From contig PDUO01000021.1 in the NCBI GenBank assembly GCA_003008705.1, positions 374,766-438,765 of the forward strand: DNA of 64,000 nucleotides. Reading direction: 5' to 3'. Below are positions 53,070 through 63,306 of the stretch, piece by piece (the stretch's first letter is position 1; each line of letters starts with the position of its first letter). The position numbers and the translations under genes were made by a program. The notes under the pieces were generated by a model, which saw nothing but the letters and a program-made list of their open reading frames with translations, was not told the DNA's origin and searched no databases. The DNA comes from Pezicula radicicola. Taxonomy: Eukaryota > Ascomycota > Leotiomycetes > Helotiales > Dermateaceae.

Positions 53070-54110
53070 TCAAGAGAACTGTAAAATAGTTAGTCGCCGC
53101 AATCACTTCCCCACATGAACACTAGGAACCAACATACCTTCCAGCGATTGCCGCATACCGTGCACTCACAAAACGTGGTCATCGGTTCATCAGCACTGCG
53201 GGTCTGAGCCTGACTGTAGCTGACTTTCTTCTGACCACACTTTCCACACTTGAGTGCATCACTGATACTTCGTTGTGCCATGGGAACCTGAGCGTTCTTC
53301 ATGTTCTCAAGCTGAAGCTTCTCGTCTTCCTTCTTCTGCTGTGCAGACTTTAATTCATCATGGTCCATGACAACAAATTTTGCTGGTGTTATCTCTCCAG
53401 ACATGATTCGTGGTCCGAGTTCTCGATTCTGCGAGTTCTTGAGGTTCTGGAATAGGGAACGAAGCTTGGCTCGGTATTCTGGGGTATCGCCTTTGTACGC
53501 TTTAAATGCAGCTTCTTCGACTTCAATAGCTTTGATAATGACTGCAGTTGCGGATTCTTCGGATTTGTATGCCAGGCCGTCGTAGAGGAGACCAATACAG
53601 TTATCGCGTGATGGCAGACCGGTGCGCTTGACATCGACCTGGTCCGTCTTCCACTTCCGCTTCGCTGGATCCCCAGTGAACCCCTTCTCCGGTGTGCTAG
53701 CTGCAGCAGCAGGAGATGACATCTTCTCAACTCTTGGTGATGCTACGGCTGCTAATGATTTGGTTCTCTTTGACTTCTCGGCTTCCACAGTCTTCTTCCA
53801 CTTCTGAACAATTTCCGCTGCTAATCGTGCAATGTCCTTGTTTGGGTTCGAGCGCTGTTTGTTTATGACCATACCGGCTTTTGTAGACTGCACTGCCGTC
53901 AGTCTTAGTTGTTATTAGAGATATGTCTCATGCGCAGGTATGAAAGAATAAAAATGCGCCTTTTTCTGGTTCACATACCCGCAGGAGCTCTTCTGTAGCA
54001 ACCACATCCGCCTTCAGCTTCTCCATGATTGTAATAGCATCGGAGGTTGTCTTCTCCGCAATCGCCTTCTGCAGTGACTTCACATAGCCATCAAGTTCGC
54101 GTTGATCCAT
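53070..54110 (-). CDS. DST1: Transcription elongation factor TFIIS
   Basis: Rescues backtracked Pol II by stimulating transcript cleavage. Exons (coding order) are 54110-53979, 53887-53138 and 53078-53070 (introns of 91 and 59 bases), giving 296 aa. The N-terminal LW domain is residues 1-85 (ELDGYVKSLQKAIAE, then VVATEELLR, VNKQRSNPNKDIARLAAEIV-like with INKQ, WKKTVEAEK). The linker is Ser/Ala/Lys-rich. Central domain II starts RDNCIGLLYDGLAYKSEE and includes YRAKLRSLFQNLKNSQNREL. The C-terminal zinc ribbon has CGKCGQKKVSYSQAQTRSAD, EPMTTFCECTVCGNRWK and the catalytic Asp-Glu pair in RSADEP. The last exon is only nine bases (FS then stop) and follows a GACTAAC branch site; it restores the usual NRWKFS end. 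Confidence 0.96.
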
Positions 54111-55338
54111 TATGTTGGTGTTGTCGCGTGTATCAGTCTTGGCGTCTCTTTACCTGATGCTTGCGCTGGGTGGTAAACGGACCTCAGGGATTCCCAAGAA
54201 GACGTGAAGCTGTCTGGGGGCTATAAGGCTAGGATGAGTATGTATGAAGCAACGGAGTAAGGGTTTGCGGAGTGAAAAGGGTGCGGTAATTGTTTGCGCT
54301 TGCCATCTCAATCGCAAGGCTCTCGCTAGTGTCCTCTCCGCCTTGCCTAGAGCTTCTGACGATGCAGAAGAAAAGCAGCGACAGACAATTACAGTACTGT
54401 GATTGAGAAATGCTTGCTGCAAGCAGAACAAGACCTTCTCCTTTGGAGCTATCACCTCCCATCGAATCATAATAATTAGTTATTTTTGCTTTCTCTACTT
54501 CATATCCAGCTGAGACTTGGGCATCAAAGAGAGTGCCGCTTTTACTCAACACAACAACAAAAATCCAACAACCATCGAAAACAAATACTACAGCTCTCTC
54601 TCTCATTCAAAGTAGTTCAGCTCAAAGAGATAGCTTACATATTGGTTTGTATTCAGTATCCGTAAGATACTGTACATAACGGTATACACCCAAGTCTTGC
54701 CAGCTTTTGTCAAGCACTGCGCCTTAAAAATAAAGAGGTCATATTGTTCAGATACGGTGCACTCACAATGTATATTGTGACTGCGTCGTTAAGACCTAGA
54801 CGCTTCTGTCGGCCGTTTCCCTAAACCCGATGCATCGACTGGTCCTAACGATCCGGCCATGTGGAAGAGCGGGAAAATGCATTTCCAACGGAGAAGGAGA
54901 TACCAAGGGAAAATCGCAAATCCCATTATTCTTCGTCATTAGGAGCGAATACTGGAGTTATGGTAAAGTCACATCCGCCCATGACAGCCTCCATGGAGGG
55001 ATGGTAGGTCCGTACGAAGTAAAGATAGTGGGCATAGTGGGCATTGTGGCTTAAGTCTCTTTATCCGTTTAACAGTTTTGTAAGTTGACTCCCAGTGCGC
55101 AGCTGTTTGCACCCCTGTCAGCACCACAACTCTTTAGAGGGACTTGGAGGTGAAGCTTCATCACTTTAATATTTATAGGACTCGAAGGCTCCTTCTAATT
55201 GAAAGCTTACAATCACTTCGTCATTCACACAATACTCCCATCTTCCATTTTTCCATCGATCATCTTTCATAAATTCTTCCAAGTCGGAACACCACAGCTG
55301 CACATAGCTACTTAGTGTGACTCAATTACTAGAACAAA
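54111..55338. promoter_or_regulatory. Divergent region between TFIIS and SDR genes
   Basis: 1.2 kb with no supported gene. Minus-strand frames at 54150-54606 are probably TFIIS leader. A pyrimidine-rich leader precedes the SDR start. Confidence 0.4.
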
Positions 55339-56186
55339 ATGTCGGCCCCCATTTCATCACTCGCGGGAAAGGTTGCTCTCATCACAGGAGGTAAACTCAT
55401 CACTTCCAGAAGCTCATACGATTTACTAATATAAGTTCAGGTTCTAAGGGTATTGGAAGAGCTACGGCTCTTCGCTTGGCACGTGATGGAGCCAAAGTCA
55501 TTATCAACTACTCGTCAGACAGCAGCGCCGCAGACGAAGTTGTCAAAGAGATTGGAAATGATAAGGCCTTTGCAATTAAAGCAGATGCTGGCAATGTGGA
55601 TTCAGTCTCAAAGCTTGTAGATTCAAGCATCGAGAAGTTTGGAAAGCTTGATATTGTTGTAGCTAACGCTGGAGTGATGAAGCTCGCTGAGCTTGACCAA
55701 GTCACCGAAGCTGACTTTGACTACATGTTCAATGTGAACGTCAAAGGACCTCTATTTCTGGCTCAAGTAATTTGATTTTCCGTTTCCAGACAATACACAT
55801 CTGCTAAAAATACCTAGAAAACAACACCTCACCTAATTGCTGGTTCCTCCATTATCCTTTTCAGCACAACTCAAGCCACCGCTTCAACTGTGACACCTAA
55901 TTATCTCGCATACGCCGCCTCAAAGGGAGCAATTGAGCAAATGACCCGTGTCATGTCCAAAGACCTTGCTCGGAAAGGAATAATGGTTAACTGTGTAGCG
56001 CCAGGACCTACTGCTACTGACCTTTTTCTGAAGGGAAAGTCGGAAGCATTGATTAAGCAAATCGGAGGCTTCAATCCTCAGAACCGTTTGGGAAAGCCTG
56101 AGGAGATTGCTGATGTGGTTGCGTTTTTGGCAAGTACGACATGGGTAACGGGTCAGGTTATAAAGGCCAACGGTGGAATGGCTTAA
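55339..56186 (+). CDS. Short-chain dehydrogenase/reductase (classical SDR)
   Basis: NAD(P)-dependent oxidoreductase of unknown substrate. Exons are 55339-55390, 55441-55766 and 55818-56186 (introns of 50 and 51 bases), giving 248 aa. The first intron splits the cofactor motif: TGG|SKGIG yields TGGSKGIG. NAGVMKLAELD is the structural NAG motif. The active-site Ser is in SSIILFSTTQ, and YAASK provides Tyr and Lys. The C-terminal segment VNCVAPGPTATDLFLKGKSE resembles bacterial and fungal glucose/3-oxoacyl-ACP reductase-like SDRs. VIINYSSDSSAADEV after strand 2 has no acidic residue at its end, which suggests NADP(H). No biosynthetic neighbours point to a pathway. Confidence 0.92.
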
Positions 56187-56390
56187 GACTTTCCAAGGTG
56201 TACGGAATTTAGCTAGGACCTTTGTACATGTATCGACTGGGTATTGCTGTGTTGTTCATTTTGCGCAAATCTACAATCCTTTTCCAAAACACATGTATCC
56301 CTCTTTATTGCTTGATCCCTAACCTGCCATCCTTTGCCAAGATTCAGTGAAATAAGTCTGAGTCATTTGGATATTGAGTCCATCTCTCAA

Positions 56391-57172
56391 CTAGGAATTC
56401 ATATAGCCCAGCCCATTCATATCAGCACAACTGTTGATCCTATAATCATCCTCTGATCCTGATCCACCAGATCCATAAATCGAGTCATCCCTCCCCCACC
56501 CCTGAGGATCTTTCCCAAGATCTTCCTCCGGCTCCTCCTCACTCCGTTCCACTCCTTCAGGAATAGGAACCATTGCTCTCTTACACCACTAATACCCGAT
56601 ATCAACATCTGCTCAATCAAGGAATTATAACATAAAGCCAAAGAACAAAGAAGGAGGAGGGGGATGAAAGAGAAACATACAATATGTTTAGCCAAACCCC
56701 AATCCAACCCCTCAATAGCACCCCCCTTAACACTAACCACATTCCGTCCAGGCGTACTATGAATCAATCTCGTACCACAATTCTTACAAAAGTAACAATT
56801 GAGTAAATGACCGGAAGCAGTCGGTCTCCTAAATAAAACAAAAACCACCCACAAATCAATATCAATATCAAAAAATTCCCACTCCCTAAATCTATACATG
56901 AAGAAACAGATCCAAGACATAAAGTGAATGACATAAAAGCGATGCTTAGAAAAGTGAAATACGGAGTAATGAAAGGGAAAGGGAAGAGTTACTCACGTAT
57001 AAACACTTAGCAACTCTTTCCTTGGTAGAGGAAACCGAGGAAAGATAGCTGAACACCCAAATGCTGATGAGGATTGCCGTCTACATTCGTCGCAGTGGCA
57101 TATGTAGACTGCGAGGGGTTTCGGGAGTGGTGTCTTGAAACGAATAGAGCCGCATTGGCAGGAGACGTCCAT
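56391..57172 (-). CDS. GFA-family (glutathione-dependent formaldehyde-activating enzyme-like) zinc protein
   Basis: Exons (coding order) are 57172-56997, 56828-56681 and 56588-56391 (introns of 168 and 92 bases), giving 173 aa. Zinc ligands of the Mss4-like fold are all present: CQCGSIRF at residues 5-12, CHCDECRRQS at 25-34 and CKNCGTRLIH in exon 2. The third exon restores HIWCKRAMVPIPEGVER, the usual family end, followed by an acidic tail (SEEEPEEDLG). Bacterial Gfa was proposed to join formaldehyde and glutathione, but fungal members are uncharacterised, so only the fold is assigned. The coding strand is C/A-rich in exon 1 and G/T-rich in exons 2-3 (56701-56760 has 24 C and 5 G on the + strand). 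Confidence 0.88.
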
Positions 57173-57648
57173 TTTGTGTTGTTGACTGAGATGGTATGTC
57201 TGGGTAAGGCTGTTGAAATGGCACTGGGTGGTGTTGGTTGCGGAGTGGGGCAGGACAGCCGCCCGATACAGTGATCGGGTGCTTCGATAAGGATGTAAAC
57301 TAGGTATTGGCGTATTGGCTCTGAGATAGGTCTGTGAAATGGATATCGAATAGAAGGTTAGTGGCTTGGTGCTTTGTTTGTCAGAATATGAAGTTCCGAA
57401 GTACAGTAGGACGCGAGATTCGGAGGTGGTGAGACTTGAGTCAACACGAAGTCACATGCGGAGTGAAGATCGGCGTGGGGCACATGTGGAGAAGCAATTG
57501 CTCTCGATATAGCCAATGAAGAAAGAACATGAAGAAGTATTATCATTATTAAAAATTCATAACATCTAAACGGTGCTCCAAACTCATAGCTCGTTGATCA
57601 TGACAACAATTTCATCTTGAGAAATAAGTATCTTAAAGGAAGCCTTCT
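57173..57648. other. Intergenic region, G/T-rich on + strand
   Basis: GFA promoter side and DUF1295 3' end; no gene seen. G-rich and C-poor at 57181-57260. Confidence 0.45.
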
Positions 57649-58754
57649 TTACACCAAACGATCCCCACCTTTACGATTCTGGGCGTTTTCTTCCTCTGCC
57701 GCACCAGCTTTCGAGATATCTGAGTGCTTAGCTGGGTCGAAGACATAGATGGGAAACTCTAGAAACACGGTTCTTTTCAGAATTGTAGGAAGTTTCTCGT
57801 ATATTTGGGGTGGAAATGGAATCAGAATGCTCGTTCGATTCAAGTAGCGAGCGTATTGATCCCAGTGATCGCCTTTCTCGTAGCGCTTCTTTGCTCCAGG
57901 ACGCTCTTGAAGTGTAAGTCCCGAGACAAACATTAGAAGAATCGTCAGGAAAAATGGACCGAGGATTGTTGCGTATAGGGCTTTGTATGCTTGTCCATGG
58001 ACGTACCCGTCTGCCGCTGGAGAAACACAAATCATGTAGATTCCTAGAAATTCATTAACACTTTGAAATAAAAGGAATAGGAATACTGGCAAGCCTACCA
58101 AATTGAATGATGATCTCTCCAAAGTAGTTAGGATGTCTTGACCACGAAAAGAAGCCTTTATCGCATATAGCAGATTTATCCTTATTGTTGGCCCTGAAGA
58201 GATACTTCTGTGTGTCACTGACACTTTCCATTATGAATCCAACACCAAAGAATATCACACCCGCAATGTCTCTCCCAGTCCCAAAGGCCGGCTGTGGAAA
58301 CCGAGTGACATTTGGCGAATTTAGCACGGTGACAGGAAGAGAAACGGTCCAGACCCAGATCATCTGGAAAACCCAGAAACCAAAGAATGGCCAGAACTTG
58401 TCTCTTTTATCGTCAAACCGATCATCTTTGCCGGTCTTTATGATTCGGAAAAGAAGCCAGAACGAGAGACGAATGCCCCAGGCCATAATGAAGAGGGATG
58501 CAACGATTTGGCGTGCATTGTCATGACCGCTGAATGCGAGGGTTATGATGGCTAGAACGACGAAGTTGGTTCCCCCAGCAAAGTCTGTGACTTTGTCAAA
58601 GTGCTAGAGAAGATATCAGAGCTGCCTGTGAAGCCTTCTCGACACAGATACGTACCAGTGTCCAGGCAATTGCGAAGAAAAACAATTGGTACCCGATCGT
58701 TATTAAAAGGGTAATGGCAAGGTAATAATTATCAAGAACATAGACTTCTGCCAT
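57649..58754 (-). CDS. DUF1295 / steroid 5-alpha-reductase-like membrane protein
   Basis: Exons (coding order) are 58754-58656, 58603-58099 and 58043-57649 (introns of 52 and 55 bases), giving 332 aa. Multi-pass membrane protein: TM-like segments include YLAITLLITIGYQLFFFAIA, FAGGTNFVVLAIITLAFSG, FFGFWVFQMIWVWTVSLPVT and ILGPFFLTILLMFVSGL. The C-terminal half has DTQKYLFRANNKDKSAICDK, then GFFSWSRHPNYFGEIIIQFG, the signature shared by DUF1295, sterol reductases and ICMT. There the HPNYFGE motif contributes to NADPH or SAM binding. A C-terminal hydrophilic tail ends in NRKGGDRLV. Substrate unknown; a lipid or sterol-like substrate is the family expectation. Confidence 0.9.
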
Positions 58755-59114
58755 CTTTGCAGCTTGCTCTCGCTCTTCGTGGGATGTTGTTGATGCTGAA
58801 CAAGAGCGTTTCAGAGGGCAGAGGGAAACTTATACCTAGAGACTGAGCGTCGTCGTCTGATGTAGGTACCGGTAGCCCGCCCAGCAGATCTGCCTAATCT
58901 AGAAGAATTTAGGTGGCTTGGTAGCATCCACCTGCTCATGACAGAGTCCTATCATAAGAAGATGTTGACATTGTCAAGAGCATTTTTGCATTCGTTAAGC
59001 TGGTATTTCTCCGTTCAGAGCCAATTTGGAAAGGCTTCGATGAGGTTGAAAAGTCTATGCGTCATCGGACAGCACACACCCGACCCCCGAGACCTTGACA
59101 CGGGTTAGTAAATC
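58755..59114. promoter_or_regulatory. DUF1295 upstream region
   Basis: Promoter side of the DUF1295 gene; nothing else seen. Confidence 0.4.
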
Positions 59115-60187
59115 TTGTCCCTATCAAGCCTTCTAAATCACATCTTTCTTCTAAACTTTATTTTCACTACGTACAAACTTCCTATGGTAACAATCCATCA
59201 ACAACTAGAACCCTTTTTCGATGCCCTTCATGTGACGCTGGGCCATATCTTACATACCGTAAGTACGTACCGGCGACGTCGCGGAGTTGAATCCCACGAT
59301 GCAACAACTTACGCCCGGGCCCTAACACAACATCCGGCTCCCAAGTTGTCAGCACTCAAAGGGTCAACTCTGCTCCTTACGGAGTACTCTGTAGTTCGAC
59401 GTCTTCCACATCTATTTCATAACATCTTGCTATAGTTTTAAATGAGGGCAGCAACCAGTCTCCTCTCATCAACAACACCAGCCAAGTTTGCTCAAATTTT
59501 TCAAATTTTGAGTTATTTTGACAGGTCCCAGGGCGTCCTCAGACTCGTGCTCTTTGTTTCCGAGATTCGCAAAGATGTCTTACCTCTGAGCCTTGCGATC
59601 TTGCATCTTACGAATCTATGGAGTATGGCCCATAGATGGATCTTCCAGGTAATGCACTGAAGCACGGCAAATCTTTTCAACGTGGGCAGGCGCTTCGCGT
59701 TATCAGTCCAAACATCATGCCCCCAAAACTGCTGGAAGCACGTTTGAGTTTTGCCCTAATTGAGGCTCTGCCCTACGACGTCAATATTGGGAAACATTGG
59801 ACGACTAAAAATTTAAGGTTACACTGTATTTATGATTGGACATCGGCAGGTCCCCTGTCGAATCTTCCCGTTCGAGATCAAGAAGCCGGCTCGCTTCATT
59901 TCAACCAGCTCGCTTATCCACATTATGAAACTATACACGCCTCACATCGCAAACTCCTTGTAAGAGAATGCATGCTCTCCGACTACCATGAGACTGTTTG
60001 GAGAAGAGGACACCCTATTTCACGTACCTACATGTGGCCATCAACCACAAGCAACGCGTTTGAATGGACCTTTCCTCAAGCTCTTACTGGTCTAAGTATA
60101 TTTTCAGGAACAAATCCACTAGTCAGTAAACAGGCGAGGGGAACGGGTCCTTATATCTCCCCATCTTTTCGTAATGCTTCTTCCTGA
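59115..60187 (+). other. Cluster of open frames, possible decayed or mis-spliced gene
   Basis: Two frames in the same phase (59115-59435 and 59442-59660) separated by stops, then a third (59636-60187) in another phase. The middle part is Leu-rich (EIRKDVLPLSLAILHLTNLW); the last has protein-like composition (ARLSFALIEALPYDVNIGKH). No domain recognised and no convincing splice signals. Could be a decayed gene or chance. Confidence 0.25.
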
Positions 60188-60545
60188 TTTCCGTTATGTT
60201 TCTGCCGCGTTGCGCTTCATTTCCTTATCAAAGCGCCAATGCCTTGTGCACCGCGTAGGATCATCCCTTTAAACTGTTTCCAAGCCTCCAAGTCATACAA
60301 TTACACTTCTTGGCACAGTCAAACGTCTACTATCTGAATTACACACTCGCAAAATCTTGACCTTTTGTTCTTTCTCGACCGTCGTTCTGCAGTGCCGGTC
60401 ACGTTCATTACCACCAAGACATTCTTTTCGACAGTATTTTCATGGCTGGTCCAATCGCTACTCAAAATTAATTGACATCTGTGACTTTGAAATCAACACC
60501 CTTTAACGGCTTGCGATTTCATTTTGGTCAGGAGCGAACATCAAG
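60188..60545. promoter_or_regulatory. Upstream region of the secreted protein gene
   Basis: About 360 bases, no gene seen. Confidence 0.4.
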
Positions 60546-61670
60546 ATGAAGAACCTAATATCAGCATCGATAGTGGCGATACTGGGAGCCTTGAGCGTCG
60601 TTGGGGTCAGAAATGGGAACTCAGTGACATGATGCATGTGGGCTGACTTTGGATAGGCTGAACGAGAACATCGCCATGCGCACGAAATAAGAGGATTGGC
60701 AGATTTGCTCGGGGCACTTGAAGGCGCAAAGAACGGAGGAAATGCAAAGGAGAAGACAGTGACGAAGATGGTGACGGTTACCAAAGCCGCAGCGGCGGCA
60801 ACAGCAGCAGGAAAGAATTCAACTGTCACAGTGACAGCACAAGCAGCAGCAGGACAGAATTCAACCGTCACAGTGACAGCACAAGCAGCAGCAGCAGCCG
60901 GAACTGGAGACATCAGCGTGTATGAACCCTATATTTCTCGGCATGGCAATCATTTCGGGGATTTTTTAATCTAACTTTCACAGTATCTCACAGCTCTCGT
61001 TCGTCACAATGACCGTATTCGGAACTGGAGCAGTAACCGTCACTGCTACTCCTTCGGCACAGACACAGATCATTACCCAGATGGTTACTCAAATGATGAC
61101 GGTCACCGAGACAGTCAGCGCTGCAGCAGCTCCAGCCGCAAGCAGTCCTGCAGCAGCAGGCAACTCAGCGGTCTCTTCTTCTGGTAAATCCGCTTCCGAA
61201 GCATCTACATCCAGCACAATTGCAGCCACCTCAAGCACAAGCACCACCTCAAGTACCTTTACCCTTCCTTCAGTCCTTATCTTTTCTCGACGCGCATTTG
61301 GATCATACCTTGGCGATGTTCAATTAAGTTTCCCTTGTCTAACGGTTTTTTAGAAGCCACCTCGGCCGCTGTTGCAGCAACCACTCTCCAGACATCGACC
61401 GTTAAAGCCAGCACTTCCCTCCCCACCACACTAACAACAGACGCTCTCGTCAGCGGCGCTCCAGCTGCAACGGCTGCCAGCGCTGCCAGCTCGGGTCCCT
61501 CCTCTGCCCTCGAACTCTCTGTAGGATCAGCTCAGACAACACAAAGTATTCAGGCAGCTGCGGTCATTGCAGGCTCGCCGAACCAGATCAACATTAGCAC
61601 TTTCTCCTTGACAAGTGCTTTGACGTTAGGTTCGTTGGCGCAGCAAACAGCTGTACCTGCACGGAGGTAA
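60546..61670 (+). CDS. Secreted Ser/Thr/Ala-rich low-complexity protein
   Basis: Exons are 60546-60605, 60657-60917, 60994-61252 and 61354-61670 (introns of 51, 76 and 101 bases), giving 298 aa. A signal peptide is evident: MKNLISASIVAILGALSVVG with likely cleavage at VVG-AE or nearby, coinciding with the first intron. The mature protein is Ala/Thr/Ser/Val-rich with TVTVTA, MVTVTK and TVTATPSA strings. It has almost no Cys, so it is not a Cys-rich effector. A 42-base tandem duplication (60815-60856 and 60857-60898) encodes two NSTVTVTAQAAA units with N-glycosylation sites. Dense Ser/Thr suggests O-mannosylation and a cell-wall or matrix role. No clear GPI-anchor signal is seen (the end is LAQQTAVPARR). 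Exon 3 acceptor was chosen for frame. Confidence 0.75.
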
Positions 61671-61819
61671 TTTTCAGAGGGTGGAGGGTTTAGTCGAGGA
61701 GTTTATTGTAATTTGTACGGGACCAAAATAATACCCAGGAATGAGTCCAGGAGATACATCCGGGGACATCTTTGTAGATAACTTTCACTTCGTTCAAACA
61801 AGGCACGCGAAATAAGATG

Positions 61820-62842
61820 TCAACCATTTGCTTTCTCTTTTGGTGTGCTGGGCGAGCCAGAGTCTTCCGATGTATTCGCTGTAGGGGTTGGGGTTTTGGA
61901 GGCAGAAGAGCCTTCTCTGGAAGCCTCTTTGGAAGCTTTTAGTGCCTCCAGTCTCATCTTTTTCGCTTTCCTCTTGCTGATTTGAGGTGTGCCATCTCCA
62001 GTTGCGTCTTTCTCATCGGCCTTCCTTTTGTTCTTGTTGGGTTCTCCTAAATTTCCAGCAACCTTTTTCCCTGCTTTGTTCTTCTGGCCAGCTTCCTTTC
62101 TGTCATCTTTAGGTTCCTGCTTGCCCCCCTCAATAACATCAATCATCCCTCTGAATCCACTCCTTTTCAAGCCCTCGTTGACTACCACTGCTCTAGGATT
62201 CACCCCTAAACCCTCCTCAGCCCTATCCCTACTCATTCCCCACACACAAAGCAGATTAACCACATCAGCAGGGTGCCTAATCCCTAACAAATTTGTCGCT
62301 TCACTGCTTATAATTATGCCTCTACCACTTGTGGCCCTCAGGATACCCAGCGCACCACTTATAAAATTTGTTCTCGCAGTCGAGTCGCCCATTGTGCCTT
62401 GTGCATAGCAGATTTCGAAGAAAATGCCGCGATTGACAGCAGTCATCGCTTGCTTTGGTCGAAATGGGAAGCTGAATCGTTGCGTGAGGTCGAGGGAGAT
62501 GATTGAGTGGTGATCGAGGGTCAGACATGCTGATAGATAGGCTTTCTCGGTTGTAGGCCGTAATGCAAGAATGTCGTAAGCTCTGACAAGTTCTGGGAGG
62601 CGATGGTTGAGGGTAGGATCAGCGATATGAAGAGTGCAACGGCGGAGGAGTGTTGTATTCTTAGGTACCGTAAATTGTTGCGTAAGTGGTATCGGATTGA
62701 TGATTTGCGATGGGAGAGCCCCCGTGATCGTATGGTTAAGAGCCACAGCATTATATCCTTCTTGTGAGAGGAAGGAGACAGTACGTTGTAGCTCTTCGGT
62801 GGGTTGCGTCGTAGACCATGGAATATTAAGGTCGTATAACAT
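61820..62842 (-). CDS. RPP1: RNase P/MRP protein subunit Rpp1 (p30)
   Basis: Subunit of nuclear RNase P (tRNA 5' maturation) and RNase MRP (rRNA processing). Single exon, 340 aa. The PHP-like TIM-barrel fold begins MLYDLNIPWS, where Rpp1 proteins have (M)xxDLNIPW. It continues with LSQEGYNAVALNHTITGALP, YDILALRPTTEKAYLSACLT, DHHSIISLDLTQRFSFPFRP and RGIFFEICYAQGTMGDSTAR. A further block, RGIIISSEATNLLGIRHPAD, leads to VVNLLCVWGMSRD. The C-terminus is a Lys/Glu-rich disordered tail (NKRKADEKDATGDG, KRKAKKMRLEALKASKEASR), common in fungal Rpp1. The coding strand is C-richer than G in the 5' 400 bases and G-rich over C in the tail region, with the switch near 62420. Confidence 0.95.
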   Translation of the reverse strand: MLYDLNIPWSTTQPTEELQRTVSFLSQEGYNAVALNHTITGALPSQIINPIPLTQQFTVPKNTTLLRRCTLHIADPTLNHRLPELVRAYDILALRPTTEKAYLSACLTLDHHSIISLDLTQRFSFPFRPKQAMTAVNRGIFFEICYAQGTMGDSTARTNFISGALGILRATSGRGIIISSEATNLLGIRHPADVVNLLCVWGMSRDRAEEGLGVNPRAVVVNEGLKRSGFRGMIDVIEGGKQEPKDDRKEAGQKNKAGKKVAGNLGEPNKNKRKADEKDATGDGTPQISKRKAKKMRLEALKASKEASREGSSASKTPTPTANTSEDSGSPSTPKEKANG

Positions 62843-63306
62843 AGTGACTTCGCTCTAGATGTTTCAATTTGGTAGGTATCTTTGTGCTGCAGCTTCCCAT
62901 GGTCTTCAGAAATATAAGAAAACGTTGCTTAAAATCCTGCGCGGTAAGTACCTATGACTGATGATCGCGTTCTTCAAAGTGCTAGCACCAAGCTACGAGT
63001 CGTCAAAAATCTTTAGCCTTATCGCTGGTCCCGTGATGTGAGCCATCTTAAGCCTTTTCCAGGTTCGCTTCGTAGTTCAGGTGGTTGGAGGGGTCGCAAT
63101 TATTGATCAACTTCAATCAGCCTACTTACTTGTATATCTGCGGGGACCTCTGACGAACACTTTGAGAGAAGGCTTCAATCCTTCCCTTCGATCCCCCGAC
63201 GTCGCGCTCCACAGTCTATCTCCACGATCAACGTCGCTCACGAACGAACTCCTTCGTCGCCATTATCCGTTTTGCGCTGTGCCTTGCCTAGCAGGCCGGC
63301 TGCGAA
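62843..63306. promoter_or_regulatory. Divergent promoter region, RPP1 and CK2 alpha
   Basis: 464 bases between divergent start codons; should hold both promoters. No other feature. Confidence 0.5.

Noticed and set aside
56417..56920. 167-codon minus-strand frame over the GFA gene
   Set aside because: It reads through two well-supported introns; spliced exons give the conserved zinc protein instead.
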